Origin: Lentisphaeria bacterium | GTDB lineage: Bacteria > Verrucomicrobiota > Lentisphaeria > Victivallales > UBA1829 | Direction of reading: 5' to 3' | DNA: 45,304 nucleotides | NCBI GenBank assembly: GCA_017456805.1 | Contig: JAFTIQ010000039.1 | Location: forward strand, 1-45,304 | Shown: one piece after another, positions 1-9,900 of the stretch | Position numbering within the stretch: position 1 is the stretch's first letter | Layout: each line of letters opens with the position of its first letter | Program-made: the position numbers and the translations under genes | The notes under the pieces: generated by a model | The model's input: the letters and a program-made list of their open reading frames with translations, nothing else | What the model was told of the DNA's origin: nothing | Database searches by the model: none

Positions 1-77
1 ATGTTAACGCGGAAAACAACAATAAAAGAAAAATCCTGCCGCGAAACATTTTTGATATCAAAAATTGAGTCATAAAT

Positions 78-131
78 GGCAAAAAATTGCCAAAAAAAGA
101 AAATGTGAAGTCTTCAGGAAAAAAGCTTCAC
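78..131 (-). terminator. Terminator of the GntR-GH28 operon
   Basis: Read on the minus strand, GTGAAG (131-126) pairs with CTTCAC (110-105) and is followed by a T-rich run (about 104-92). The stem overlaps the GH28 stop codon. A second small palindrome, GGCAA-AAAA-TTGCC, lies just beyond at 78-91. The stem is only 6 bp, so strength is uncertain. Bases 1-77 hold nothing I recognise. Confidence 0.5.
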
Positions 132-1111
132 GGAATTAGGTTATAAATTGCTTTTGCAGGAATATCCTGAGGACCGTAAACATTGGAGGAAATCAGAATC
201 GGACGTTTTGTATCCATTTGCAGATTGTTGAATGATATATCATGTATCTCAACTCCGGAAACGGCTGAGCAGTATTGGCTGACAATACAGATCCCCGTTC
301 TGGAATTATGAATGATGCAGTCATTTATGATACAGTTGCGGATTTCACCATCACCGACCCCGATTCTCAATGCATTGCAAGGTGTGCTCAATATACAATT
401 GCTGACCGTGATCAACTCGCAGATCCCATTGCATTTTTTGCTCCGGTTTCCATCAGCACGGATTGCAATACAATCATCCCCGCTTTCGATCTGACAATCA
501 TGAATCATTACATTCCTGCAGCAATCAATATCAAAACCATCTCCGTTCGGAGTCCGGAAATCATTTCTGATCAGAACATGGCTGATATGAACATCCGAAC
601 AATTATAGAGGAAACATGTCCAGTAGGGCGCATGAAACAGTTCGGCATCCTGAATTCTGATTCCTGAACAGCCGCAGAAGAAAATCATCTGAGCTGGACG
701 CCATTCATTTACCATAAATTTTTCGGGAGCATGAGGCCAGGGCTTGTTGAGCCATATCTGACTGTTTCCATCGATCCGCCCGCCGGAAATGGAAATATTA
801 TTGCAGTTCAATGCCACAAGCAAGTGTGCGCCGCTTGCATCTTCTGAGGGCTCTGCATGATTTTCAATACAGAAATCGTCTGCATTGTAATCCTCCCTGT
901 CCGGACTTGCCATCAAAACGGCACCAGGAGCAAACTGCAAGTGTATATTGCTGGAAAGGTACAAAGTCCCCGTTACATAAGTGCCGGCAGGGAAATAGAT
1001 AATTCCGCCGCCTTTTTGTTCGGCTTGAAATATGCATGATTGAATTTCAGATGTATTCTTTCTGATACCATCACCAACCGCACCAGATTCCGCAACATTA
1101 AACTTTATCAT
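128..1111 (-). CDS. Glycoside hydrolase family 28-like protein, C-terminally short
   Basis: Right-handed beta-helix protein of the polygalacturonase (GH28/pectate-lyase-like) fold. Seen: the N-terminal GAVGDG motif, a GGGIIYFPAGTY turn typical of the family, then NGDGFDID and ESGDDCIAI, which carry the three aspartates of the GH28 active site. The canonical GHG histidine motif is replaced by CNALRIG, so specificity is probably not classical polygalacturonase. There is no signal peptide, so the protein is probably cytoplasmic. The ATG at 1111 overlaps the regulator's TGA (TGATG) and has GAGGAAG in front; a TTG at 1114 is less likely. At about 327 residues it is shorter than usual (400-450) and stops inside a beta-helix coil just after an isoleucine-rich turn. 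The C-terminus may be lost. Co-transcribed with the upstream regulator, suggesting that the regulator's ligand is a uronate or related sugar (inference). Confidence 0.8.
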   Translation of the reverse strand: MIKFNVAESGAVGDGIRKNTSEIQSCIFQAEQKGGGIIYFPAGTYVTGTLYLSSNIHLQFAPGAVLMASPDREDYNADDFCIENHAEPSEDASGAHLLVALNCNNISISGGRIDGNSQIWLNKPWPHAPEKFMVNEWRPAQMIFFCGCSGIRIQDAELFHAPYWTCFLYNCSDVHISHVLIRNDFRTPNGDGFDIDCCRNVMIHDCQIESGDDCIAIRADGNRSKKCNGICELITVSNCILSTPCNALRIGVGDGEIRNCIINDCIIHNSRTGICIVSQYCSAVSGVEIHDISFNNLQMDTKRPILISSNVYGPQDIPAKAIYNLIP

Positions 1112-2160
1112 CAATCTTCCTCACTGAAAATTGGTTTATATATCTTGATTCTTTCTTCCTCTTTATCTGAAAGAAGACGCATAGCTGATTCATATCCGAT
1201 TTGCTTGTAATTAAAAACGAAATTCAACGGGTTGTTCGTCAGATAATTATCTTTTGCACGGAAAAGAAGTGTTGCAACTTTTATTTTTTCAGAAATCCCA
1301 AGCACCTGATTGATGTTATCTCCAATGCAGCCAATCATATCCGAGGCATCAAGGATCACCGCATCGCAATCATTGTCTGCAAGAAATTTCGCCTCATCTT
1401 CAGAAACTTTATTGAATAATACCCGATTCATGGGATAAATGATTTCAGGAAGCCCGCATTCTTTCACAGCACGCAGATATCCCTCTTTCCTGGGATGTCC
1501 GGGGTATTGCAGATAGGGTGACATCAAGGCGATACGGCGATACCCTTTTTTGTATAACTTCACAGCCATCTCATAGATCCCCTGTTTGATATCCATATCA
1601 CCGATAAACCAGTCTTCTGTATATTTCTGCTCTTCCGTATAGGAATAAAGAATCTGTTCATCAAGAAAACTCACTTTGCAGCCTTGATCATGGAACATTT
1701 TGAACAATCTGGCATACCAGGTCCCCGTCACAATAACCAAACTGTCCTGATTCAAATGATTGATCAATTCAGGATCAATATCGTTGATATCATTGCTCGG
1801 TGAGACGGATAATGTTTCCAGACGGCAGCCGGTTGTTTTGACCGCTTCCATGATCCCGCTCAAAAGACCGCGGCGATAAAATGAGGAATAAGCATTGCTT
1901 ATAATATCGTCCGGGAAAGGCAGCAGAAATGTGACGATCCGGGTTTTCATGGAACGTTCCTTGACAAATGTCCCATAATGACGGCGGCGGATCACATAGC
2001 CTTCTTTCTCCAATTCGCAGATAACCTTATTCACTGTCATTCGGGAAACATTGAATTCTTTCACAAATTCAAATTCCGTGGGAAGTTTCATGCCGGGCGA
2101 CATCTCGCTGATACGCTGGCAAATGACTTTTTTCAAATAATTATGTCTTGTATTGTTCAT
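1111..2160 (-). CDS. GntR-type HTH regulator with LacI-like ligand domain
   Basis: Residues 1-70 form a GntR winged helix: GMKLPTEFEFVKEFNVSRMTVNKVICELEKEGYVIRR contains the usual recognition-helix pattern SRMTV followed by the EGY wing. Residues about 72-349 resemble the periplasmic-binding/LacI sugar-sensor fold (IVTFLLPFP start, YRRIALMSPYLQYPGHPRKEGYLRAV, DAVILDAS). This architecture is the AraR/LacI-GntR hybrid class that senses sugars and represses. The next gene, GH28, overlaps its stop codon. A perfect 18-bp palindrome lies 21 bp upstream and just downstream of a matching promoter, so autoregulation is likely. Confidence 0.85.
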   Translation of the reverse strand: MNNTRHNYLKKVICQRISEMSPGMKLPTEFEFVKEFNVSRMTVNKVICELEKEGYVIRRRHYGTFVKERSMKTRIVTFLLPFPDDIISNAYSSFYRRGLLSGIMEAVKTTGCRLETLSVSPSNDINDIDPELINHLNQDSLVIVTGTWYARLFKMFHDQGCKVSFLDEQILYSYTEEQKYTEDWFIGDMDIKQGIYEMAVKLYKKGYRRIALMSPYLQYPGHPRKEGYLRAVKECGLPEIIYPMNRVLFNKVSEDEAKFLADNDCDAVILDASDMIGCIGDNINQVLGISEKIKVATLLFRAKDNYLTNNPLNFVFNYKQIGYESAMRLLSDKEEERIKIYKPIFSEED

Positions 2161-2180
2161 CGTTTTTTTCTTCTTTCTCA

Positions 2181-2226
2181 GTTTTGTCTATACAAAACAA
2201 AATAGCATTGTTTTTTTATTTTTCAA
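2181..2226 (-). promoter_or_regulatory. Promoter and operator of the GntR-GH28 operon
   Basis: On the minus strand a TTGAAA (-35, 2226-2221) is separated by 16 nt from TATTTT (-10, 2204-2199). Directly downstream, at the expected start of transcription, is the perfect palindrome GTTTTGTCTATACAAAAC (2181-2198; arms GTTTTGT/ACAAAAC). The position fits a repressor operator, most simply for the regulator encoded 21 bp away. Confidence 0.6.
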
Positions 2227-2271
2227 GCCAGCATCTTAAAAAAACAACGATTTTGAAAAAAAACAGAATTG

Positions 2272-2290
2272 TTATCATTAAAAATGATAA
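2272..2290. repeat. 19-bp palindrome between divergent promoters
   Basis: TTATCATT-AAA-AATGATAA, an 8-bp perfect inverted repeat in the gap between the GntR regulator and the ABC transporter. It could be an operator or a hairpin; it does not match the 2181 operator. Confidence 0.4.
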
Positions 2291-2357
2291 AATCATCTGA
2301 AAAAACTATTTTTTTTGAATATCCTGCTTCTTTTTCTGAATAAAAATATCAAGTCAT

Positions 2358-2385
2358 TTGAAAACTCGGAGTTGTGGAGTATATT
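2358..2385 (+). promoter_or_regulatory. Sigma70-like promoter of the ABC transporter operon
   Basis: TTGAAA (2358-2363), 16-nt spacer, TATATT (2380-2385). It sits 44 nt before the ATG, which is preceded by AGGAGG at about 2416. Confidence 0.5.
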
Positions 2386-2428
2386 ATGAGAAAAGTATTT
2401 CAATAAAATTCATCAGGAGGAGTTTAAA

Positions 2429-3214
2429 ATGAAAATCTTTTCAATGTTCATGGGGGCTGTTGCCGCAATCATGCTGCTGGTCGGCTGCGGAGATGGTGAT
2501 AACGCCGGTCAGACAAAAAAATTTACCGTCGGTTTCGATGCTGATTTCCCGCCTTACGGTTATGTGGAAAATGGCGTGATGAAAGGGTTTGACCTGGATC
2601 TCGCACGGGAAGTGGCAAAACGGAATCAGTGGGAAATCGTTCTGAAACCCATCAACTGGGACTCCAAAGATATGGAACTCAATTCCGGATCTATTGATTG
2701 TATCTGGAACGGTTTTACTATCAACGGAAGAGAAAATTCCTATGAATGGTCCGAACCTTATGTGGATAACAGTCAGGTCATTCTCGTGAAAAAATCTTCC
2801 GGAATCAGAACTCTGGCTGATCTGAAGGGAAAAATCGTTGCTGTTCAGACAGATACACCCGTTCAGAAGGCATTGACCGGTAACGGAAAACGGGCTGATC
2901 TCGGAAAGACATTCAAACGCCTCGTTATCACCCCGAACTATAATAACGCCATTATGGAACTGGAAGCCGGTTCCGTCGATGCTGTCGCTATGGATATCGG
3001 CGTCGCAAAACTGAAAGTCGCTCAGAATAAAGATTTTGTCATTCTCTCTGAAACCGTTATCACGGAAAAATATGGAATCGGATTCAAAAAAGGGAACACC
3101 GCCCTCCGGGATGCTGTGCAGAAAACCCTCAAAGAAATGGTTGCTGATGGCACAGCAAGAGCGATTTCTGAAAAGTATTTCGATGGACAGGATGTCCTGA
3201 TCATCAAGCCCTGA
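2429..3214 (+). CDS. Polar amino-acid ABC transporter, substrate-binding lipoprotein
   Basis: Family 3 solute-binding protein (SBP_bac_3). The N-terminus is a lipoprotein signal with lipobox LVGC (Cys20), so the mature protein is probably membrane-anchored facing the periplasm. Family marks: FTVGFDADFPPYGYVENGVMKGFDLDLA near residue 32, then WNGFTINGRE, the domain crossover LADLKGKIVAVQTDT, and GIGFKKGN near the end. Length 261 matches the family. It is followed after 15 nt by the permease and then the ATPase, giving a complete importer. The ligand cannot be told from sequence; the family takes glutamine, cystine, histidine or arginine-type amino acids. Confidence 0.9.
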   Translation: MKIFSMFMGAVAAIMLLVGCGDGDNAGQTKKFTVGFDADFPPYGYVENGVMKGFDLDLAREVAKRNQWEIVLKPINWDSKDMELNSGSIDCIWNGFTINGRENSYEWSEPYVDNSQVILVKKSSGIRTLADLKGKIVAVQTDTPVQKALTGNGKRADLGKTFKRLVITPNYNNAIMELEAGSVDAVAMDIGVAKLKVAQNKDFVILSETVITEKYGIGFKKGNTALRDAVQKTLKEMVADGTARAISEKYFDGQDVLIIKP

Positions 3215-3229
3215 TCCGGTGCGTTTTTT

Positions 3230-3880
3230 ATGGATTACGGCTATATGTTCAAAGCCTTGCTAGAAGGCTTCGGAGTTTCTGTTCTTATCTTTGTGCTGAC
3301 CCTTGCGTTCGCGTTGCCTTTGGGCTTGCTGATTGCATTCGGGCGCATGTCGAAATGTGCATTTATCCGCTGGATTTTCCAGATCTATATTTCCGTGATG
3401 CGCGGAACCCCGCTGATGCTGCAGCTGCTGGTTTGTTATTTCGGACCCTATTACATTTTCGGGATAGCTCTTCACTCCAATTACCGGTTTGCTGCAGTTA
3501 TTATAGCCTTTGCTTTGAACTACGCTGCCTATTTTGCTGAGATTTATCGTGCCGGAATCGAATCGATTCAGGTGGGTCAATATGAAGCGGCAAACGTTCT
3601 GGGGTATACCCCGGTTCAAACGTTTTTCCGTATTATTTTCCCTCAAGTATTTAAACGGATTCTTCCTCCGTTGACAAATGAATCAATTACTCTGGTCAAA
3701 GATACGTCTCTTGCGTTTTCTATTTCTGTGTTGGAAATGTTTACTGTTGCCAAACAGATCGCAAGTGCCCATGCAACGATGATTCCTTTTGTCGTTGCCG
3801 GCGTTTTCTATTATGTCTTCAACTTCCTGGTTGCAACCGGAATGGGATATCTGGAAAAACGAATGAATTATTATCGCTGA
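3230..3880 (+). CDS. Polar amino-acid ABC transporter permease
   Basis: Inner-membrane permease of the HisM/GlnP family, 216 residues with about five hydrophobic segments. The motif MRGTPLMLQLL and the EAA loop (EAANVLGYTPVQTFFRIIFPQ, about residues 122-142), which contacts the ATPase, are both present. It is the only permease in the operon, so it would act as a homodimer. Ten bases separate it from the ATPase gene. Confidence 0.93.
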   Translation: MDYGYMFKALLEGFGVSVLIFVLTLAFALPLGLLIAFGRMSKCAFIRWIFQIYISVMRGTPLMLQLLVCYFGPYYIFGIALHSNYRFAAVIIAFALNYAAYFAEIYRAGIESIQVGQYEAANVLGYTPVQTFFRIIFPQVFKRILPPLTNESITLVKDTSLAFSISVLEMFTVAKQIASAHATMIPFVVAGVFYYVFNFLVATGMGYLEKRMNYYR

Positions 3881-3890
3881 GGTCCTGATT

Positions 3891-4649
3891 ATGAATGATG
3901 TTGTGACAATTTCCCATTTATCCAAAAGTTTCGGAGATATGATGGTCCTGAAAGATATCTCTCTTTCCGTCAAACCAGGAGAAGTCGTTTCCATTATCGG
4001 ACCTTCCGGATCCGGAAAATCCACTCTTTTGCGGTGTGCCACCATGCTGGAAAAGGCTGACAGCGGTGATTTGAGATATGGGGATATCCCTGTGATGGAA
4101 AACGGGGTTTATTTTCCGAAATCCAATTTAATGTCCGCCAGGAACCGCTTCGGACTGGTCTTTCAGAATTTCAATCTGTTCCCCCACTATTCCGTCCTGA
4201 AAAATATTATTGATGCACCTGTCTGCGTTCAAAAACGCAAAAAGAAAGAGGTCATTGCGGAGGCAATGGAACTGTTAAGAAAAATGGGATTGGAAGACCG
4301 GGCGGATGCCTATCCGTGTCAGCTTTCCGGCGGACAGCAGCAGCGGGTGTCGATTGTTCGAGCCCTGGCAATGAAACCGGAGATCCTTTTCTTTGATGAG
4401 CCGACCTCTGCTCTCGATCCGGAATTAACCGGTGAAATTTTGAAGGTGATCCGTCATTTGGCAGAAGAATATATGACTATGGTCATTGTGACTCATGAGA
4501 TAAATTTTGCAAAAAATGTTTCTGACCGGATTGTTTTCATGGCGGATGGTGTTATTGTAGAAGAAGGCCCCGCTGCGGATCTTGTTGATAATCCGAAAAA
4601 TGAACGGACAAAAGCCTTTCTTGCCAATATCAGCAAAGACAGAGACTGA
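3891..4649 (+). CDS. Polar amino-acid ABC transporter ATPase (GlnQ-type)
   Basis: ABC ATPase of 252 residues. Seen: Walker A GPSGSGKST (about residue 38), Q-loop FQNFNLFPH, signature LSGGQQQR, Walker B ILFFDEPTSALD and the switch histidine in VTHE. The insert EKADSGDLRYGDIPVMENGVYF is longer than in typical GlnQ, as often seen in members outside Proteobacteria. It energises the importer encoded immediately upstream. Confidence 0.93.
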   Translation: MNDVVTISHLSKSFGDMMVLKDISLSVKPGEVVSIIGPSGSGKSTLLRCATMLEKADSGDLRYGDIPVMENGVYFPKSNLMSARNRFGLVFQNFNLFPHYSVLKNIIDAPVCVQKRKKKEVIAEAMELLRKMGLEDRADAYPCQLSGGQQQRVSIVRALAMKPEILFFDEPTSALDPELTGEILKVIRHLAEEYMTMVIVTHEINFAKNVSDRIVFMADGVIVEEGPAADLVDNPKNERTKAFLANISKDRD

Positions 4650-4819
4650 TTTCAATCTCCTGCGAAAGCCGCTGAGAAAAGATTTTCTGAAGTTCAGGGC
4701 AGGGGGGCTTTTATGAAAAAAAATCCGGATTTTTGAAAAATGCAGGAATAACCCTCAGATGCTGACAGTTGCCGGAAAAAGTTTCGTAAGATATTGAAAT
4801 ACCGTTTTCCTGCGATCTG

Positions 4820-4851
4820 AAAACATCCTCCAGTCATCTTTCCGGAGGATG
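4820..4851 (-). terminator. Terminator after the TIM-barrel-like gene
   Basis: CATCCTCC (4824-4831) and GGAGGATG (4844-4851) form an 8-bp stem with a 12-nt loop. On the minus strand the stem is followed by TTTTC, so it suits the minus-strand gene ending at 4875. It may also slow transcription from the ABC operon arriving on the plus strand. Confidence 0.6.
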
Positions 4852-4874
4852 CATGTTGCGTTTGTGGGAGAATC

Positions 4875-6878
4875 TCAATTTATTTGATCCATAATTTCAA
4901 AAACACAACATCCTTGAGGCGGAACATGTAATTTGAGCGGTATCTCATCACAGCTTGCAAGATATCCGTTATTTACAGACACCGGGAAAACCGGAAAGTT
5001 ACTTTTCACCTCTATTTCTGCGGAAGTTGTTTCCACTTTCAGGAAAAATGTCTGGTAAAACCATTCTCTTGAAAACACAATGTATCTATGTTTCCCATCG
5101 GTTGTATACTGGTAAATTTGCTGTATGGATTCATCGGCATCCTGTAATGCTGCAGGAGCAAGCAGGTTCCGGATTTTTAATGCTGCAATACGCCAGAACG
5201 CATCAGGAATATCCATTCGTGGATAACATTCTGTATAAAGGTTGAATTTTTTTGCCGGATCAAAAATAACATTCTCTGCAAAGGCTGTCTCCTGGATGCC
5301 AACGGTTGATTTTTGCCAATTGATAAATGCACATCCCATGAGATAGTCACGTTCTCTATTCAAACAAACAGCTGATGCAGATGACGGCAAATTCATTCGG
5401 TTGAGATCCCCTGTTACAGCCAGCGGTTTGCCGCAATCGAGAAGTTTTTGAGCTTTATCCTTATCTAACAAATGAAAATTCGGCACAAACAAAGGGGATT
5501 CAATGTGATCGATTTCCTCGAATACAGTGACAGCACTTATATCAATTGATGAAAATTCTTTGATTTTTCCGACCTGGTAAGAAGGGGACCATGTGCCGTA
5601 TTTCAGATGATCCGTTCTCAACGAATCAAAGCAATTTGCATCAAGCAGCCATACAAGCTCTCCAGATTTTGAAGTTTTAACGTTCCCTGTTTGATTCAAC
5701 AACTTGTTAATCATCTTCCAATGATGTGATTCCAACGCATCTCCCAGGCAGATCATGACGCCATCGGCGCAACGTTTATATTGTCCATCCCGGAAGATCT
5801 GTTGTGCGGCAAGAATAAAAAAGTCACGTTCAAACATACCCGGCGCGTGTGCAATTGCATCATAACATTCGACCGTATCCTGCATACAAGGCATCATCAG
5901 GATTTTTGTATTTGGCATTGCTGCTGACATTTCAGCCATAACCGCTGAAAATTCATGCAAATAATCGCGCTTATGCCATAACAGTGCAGCACTGGTCGTA
6001 TTCGTCTCAACAACAAGACGGTCAATTCCCATTTGATCTAACTTCCTGTAATCCAGCGCCATATACTGTAACGCACCAAAAATAGATTTTGTATTGGGCG
6101 AGTTGACGACAACCAATCCATTCAGTTCATGAACGGTATCGATGCACCCCTTCCAAAAACTGTGCCAGCAGTCAAGCAGAAAATTACTCCACTTTTCACC
6201 ATGGGAAGCAACCAGCCAATCCAAACGCTTGCGCCATAATGCGAAATCGCCCCCGGTACACATTAAATCATCGGGTATTCCTGTAATTGAATACTCATTT
6301 CTGAAACGATCAAAAAGTTGATCCGGACCATAGCAGATATGTCCGATATCCCATGGACAGGCGATTGTATCACCGGCGTGCCAGCCATCAAAGCCATAAT
6401 CAGAAATGACCTCTTTCAAATTATTGAGAAAAAGCGCTCCGGCATCTCTTCCATCTTTTAATTTCAACAAAGGATTAAACCCCGGAACCTCACAAAATTC
6501 ACTGATAAATTCACGATGGAACACATTGCCGAGCTCATTGCAGAAAATGGAAAATATAACTTTTATATTGTACTTTTGAAGCTCTTTGATCAAAGAGCGC
6601 AATTGACTTTGGGTCCAATCCTGTCTTTGCCGCCTTCCATTACTCAAATGCCCCTGACGTGACGCAGAATCTGCCGGGATAAATTCATCAGGATTCCAAT
6701 GGTGACGCAACAGAAAATCCGGAGACATCAATAGAAGTGAAATGCCATAAGGAATATGTTCAGAATGTTTCAGATATGCCTGAACACCATAATCCGGCAA
6801 AGTATTGTCAAAAGCCAATAGCTCTGTCCATATCCAGCTTTCCCACATTTCGTTACTCTGAAAGACTTCGGGATTCAT
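4875..6878 (-). CDS. Large cytoplasmic protein, probable TIM-barrel glycosidase of unknown family
   Basis: I do not recognise a named family. The ATG at 6878 is preceded by AGAGGTGTCAGGAA; a TTG at 6914 would add 12 residues but lacks a ribosome site. About 667 residues, no signal peptide. The first 400 residues read like a (beta/alpha)8 glycosidase: alternating hydrophobic strands such as NIKVIFSIFCNE, YGFDGWHAGDTIACPWD, GLVVVNSPN, IDRLVVETNTTS and TKILMMPCMQ, with Asp/Glu at strand ends. The last 250 residues look like beta-sandwich material. The gene stands alone between two carbohydrate loci. A glycoside hydrolase role is inference only. Confidence 0.6.
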   Translation of the reverse strand: MNPEVFQSNEMWESWIWTELLAFDNTLPDYGVQAYLKHSEHIPYGISLLLMSPDFLLRHHWNPDEFIPADSASRQGHLSNGRRQRQDWTQSQLRSLIKELQKYNIKVIFSIFCNELGNVFHREFISEFCEVPGFNPLLKLKDGRDAGALFLNNLKEVISDYGFDGWHAGDTIACPWDIGHICYGPDQLFDRFRNEYSITGIPDDLMCTGGDFALWRKRLDWLVASHGEKWSNFLLDCWHSFWKGCIDTVHELNGLVVVNSPNTKSIFGALQYMALDYRKLDQMGIDRLVVETNTTSAALLWHKRDYLHEFSAVMAEMSAAMPNTKILMMPCMQDTVECYDAIAHAPGMFERDFFILAAQQIFRDGQYKRCADGVMICLGDALESHHWKMINKLLNQTGNVKTSKSGELVWLLDANCFDSLRTDHLKYGTWSPSYQVGKIKEFSSIDISAVTVFEEIDHIESPLFVPNFHLLDKDKAQKLLDCGKPLAVTGDLNRMNLPSSASAVCLNRERDYLMGCAFINWQKSTVGIQETAFAENVIFDPAKKFNLYTECYPRMDIPDAFWRIAALKIRNLLAPAALQDADESIQQIYQYTTDGKHRYIVFSREWFYQTFFLKVETTSAEIEVKSNFPVFPVSVNNGYLASCDEIPLKLHVPPQGCCVFEIMDQIN

Positions 6879-6909
6879 TTCCTGACACCTCTTTTTTGTA
6901 AAAACTTTA

Positions 6910-6943
6910 TTCAAGCGACTATTCTTTCAAACAGTCGCCTGAA
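6910..6943 (-). terminator. Hairpin between the DUF4838 gene and the TIM-barrel-like gene
   Basis: TTCAAGCGACT (6910-6920) pairs with AGTCGCCTGAA (6933-6943) with one mismatch and a 12-nt loop. It lies in the 98-nt gap between two minus-strand genes. No immediate T-run follows, so it may be a weak terminator or an mRNA-processing or stabilising hairpin. Confidence 0.35.
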
Positions 6944-6976
6944 TTTTGATTTCAGCTGTACTCAGTCCTTGAAGAC

Positions 6977-9900
6977 TCAGCGAGCAGCTTTTGTAATGAT
7001 TTCAACTTTCACATCTGTAATTACAGATGTCCCGGATCCGGTTACGGCAATCAGCGGTGCAATCGCACGGAAATTATGAATCTGGGAGAAATCCACAGAG
7101 TACTGCTTTTCAGAAGCCGTGAGAGGGAATTTCTTTTCAATATATCCCCCCCATCCCCAACGCAGAGGACTCCATTTTTTATCATAGCCAAGGACCGGTA
7201 TGACCTGAGCACCATTTTTTCTGCCGTAATTATAACCGTAACATCCGATCAACAGTTCCCCGTTTCCAGATGCCTTGACCGTAATTCGGACAATATCACC
7301 ACGACGCATCGCCGGTTTCGGATAGATTTGTGAACTGGAGAATATGACTCCGGTATGTTTCCCGCCTTTTCCGATAAATTCAACTTTCCCATTGCTTTTC
7401 TTAATGATTCCCTTGGGAGTGCCGCTGAGCGAAGGACTCCAAAAAGCATTCTTTTTATCGTTGATAAAATCCTGAAAATCGCCGGAGGGATCGTGCAGGT
7501 AAACTTCGGAAATCATCACCCAACCCCACTGAGCATCTCCAGCACCATCGGATGCTTTGGAAAATCTTGTGGAACGGGAGGGGATATCAGGCGTAATATT
7601 AGAAATGACAATATGATTTTTTCCGGCTTTCAAGATGCCGCCGGGAACGGTAAAGCCCATCCGGCCCCATTCTTTTTCCGGGAAATCTGCTTTCCCGCTG
7701 TAAATCACTTTTCCATTGACGGTTATTTTATAAAGGCTCTTGCCCGGTTTGTCATCATCAAGCCCTTCAATAGAAAGTAAGGTCGGCGTTTCAATATTCT
7801 GTTTGAGTTCAAGAACAGCGGTAACTTCAGAATTACCAAGAGAAGGCCGGCTTAAAGCAATTCCAACCCGAGCAGGGCAATTATAACTGTATTCTTTCGC
7901 AAAGACATTCCCTTTAAGAGCCGTGGGATAGAAATACCATCCGCCTGGAATGCGTTCTGCACCAGCAATAAACATCTGCTGAGGATTCTTCATGATGTTA
8001 TCAATTTCAGCTTCTTCCCACCATGTCTTTCCTGTATTGGATACTGTTATGCCGGAAACACTCATGATGAAACTTCTGCCGGGAACACCGATCCAAACAG
8101 GTTCCAACTTGTATGAGATCCTTCTGGCAATACTGATAAATTCCTGAAGTCTTCTGATAAAACCTTCAAGTTCCCGGTCAGTCTTGCAGCTGATACGGTT
8201 GTATTTGTTGAGATCTTCTGCAAGATAACGGATCTTTTCAAGTTCAATACGATCCCTGACGGTTTTATCACTTTCTGCTTTAAGAGCTTCATCAAACAAA
8301 GCATATATTTGATCAAACATCTTACGGTCAAGAACCGTTGCGGATGTTGTTGCTCCGCCGAAAATACAAATATGTTTGTTTCCTGAATTTTTGATTTCTT
8401 CATCACTGTGCTTGTATTCAGAGGCAAATTTTTCAACAAGCAGGGTGATTTTATGCATGGCAGGTCCGCCTTTTCCAAAATAAACATGATCAAACTCATG
8501 AACAAGTTTTTCAGGATCTTCCCCCATGTTCCAACGGCCTGTGACAAAGGGAATCGCCGGGCTGTAACCATGCCACACAAAACAATGCAGACTCTGACTT
8601 CCATACTGAGAAAGCATTTCTATCTGCTTCAAGTGATATACCGGACGACGATCCCGGTATGTGGAAAATCCGAAAAAGGCTTTATCTCCGGCAGCAATAC
8701 TCCACTGTTTGATTTCTTCGATCATCGGTCTGTTAAGTTCGCAATCAACATGAAGTGTACAGGGATTGGCTCCCAAATCCAAACAGTAATGCAGCATCAT
8801 TTTGGGGTGACGTTTTGCCGGGGGAGTCCGACGGCTGGAGTAAGCTGATCGGGCCAGATACTGTCCTGGACGAAGACGTGCTGCTGCCCTTTCAAGGATT
8901 TTGTTCATTTCAACGGCAGAATCTATTTTGCTGCAATCCTTGCAATAACAATTCTCAGAACTGTCTCCTGAATTGAAATTGAGAATGGATCTTCCCGGAA
9001 GCTGTGCATTCCCATATTCGACAAGATTCTCAATCATGATCTTTGCGACTTCCGGATTTGAGTAACAGGGATGATTCAATCCGGGATCATAATATACAAC
9101 ACGGTTTCCACCGGAATCCTGCATGAAGTATTCCGGATGATCTTTGAAGTATTTTTCCATTGGAAGCAGAACATTCAGAATATGATAAGGCGCTGCACTG
9201 TACATGTGGAAGGCATCAACCATTGTATTGGCAAAAAACTGGTTGCGATGTACGCCCCCGTTGAAACAGGTCGGATGAGCTTCGCTGGAGATAATACCAA
9301 GTTTCAATTTTACACTGCGGTTACATCCTGCAAGTTGTCTTACAGATTTATCCGCCGGACCTTTTTCGGCAGAAAGTCCGTAATAGGTATAATCGCTGTA
9401 TTTGGTGAAACCCAATTCCTTACGCAGATAATCCATCAGGGCAGGGACAGCAAACAGTAAATCTTTACAAGTAAGGACAATGCCATCCTTATCCACTCTG
9501 ATTTTCCAGGATTCTGACATTTCAGGATTTTCCAGAAGAACCATTGCACCTTGAGTGGGAACAACTTTATCTGCTTGCTCCACTGCTAATGCTTTCCCGG
9601 TAAGTTTATACAACCACCCTTGCCACATGGAAATTCCACGCCGTTCTTTAAAAGATGCATTTTTATTGATCAGGATTTTTGAGAGTGTCCCGCCGGAGGG
9701 CAGGGCAATGGTTCCATTCTCCCCATATTCTGCACTGATATTCAGCTCTGCAAACGTATAAGTGGCTCCCGGCGCCGGATAAAGATCCAATCTTACAGGA
9801 AAATTTCCTTTGAAATCGATCTGTTTCCACTCAGCGGAAGGAGCAAGCTTCAAGCCATTGCTGAACTCTGCTCTGCCTCCAGTCATTTTATATTTCCCCG

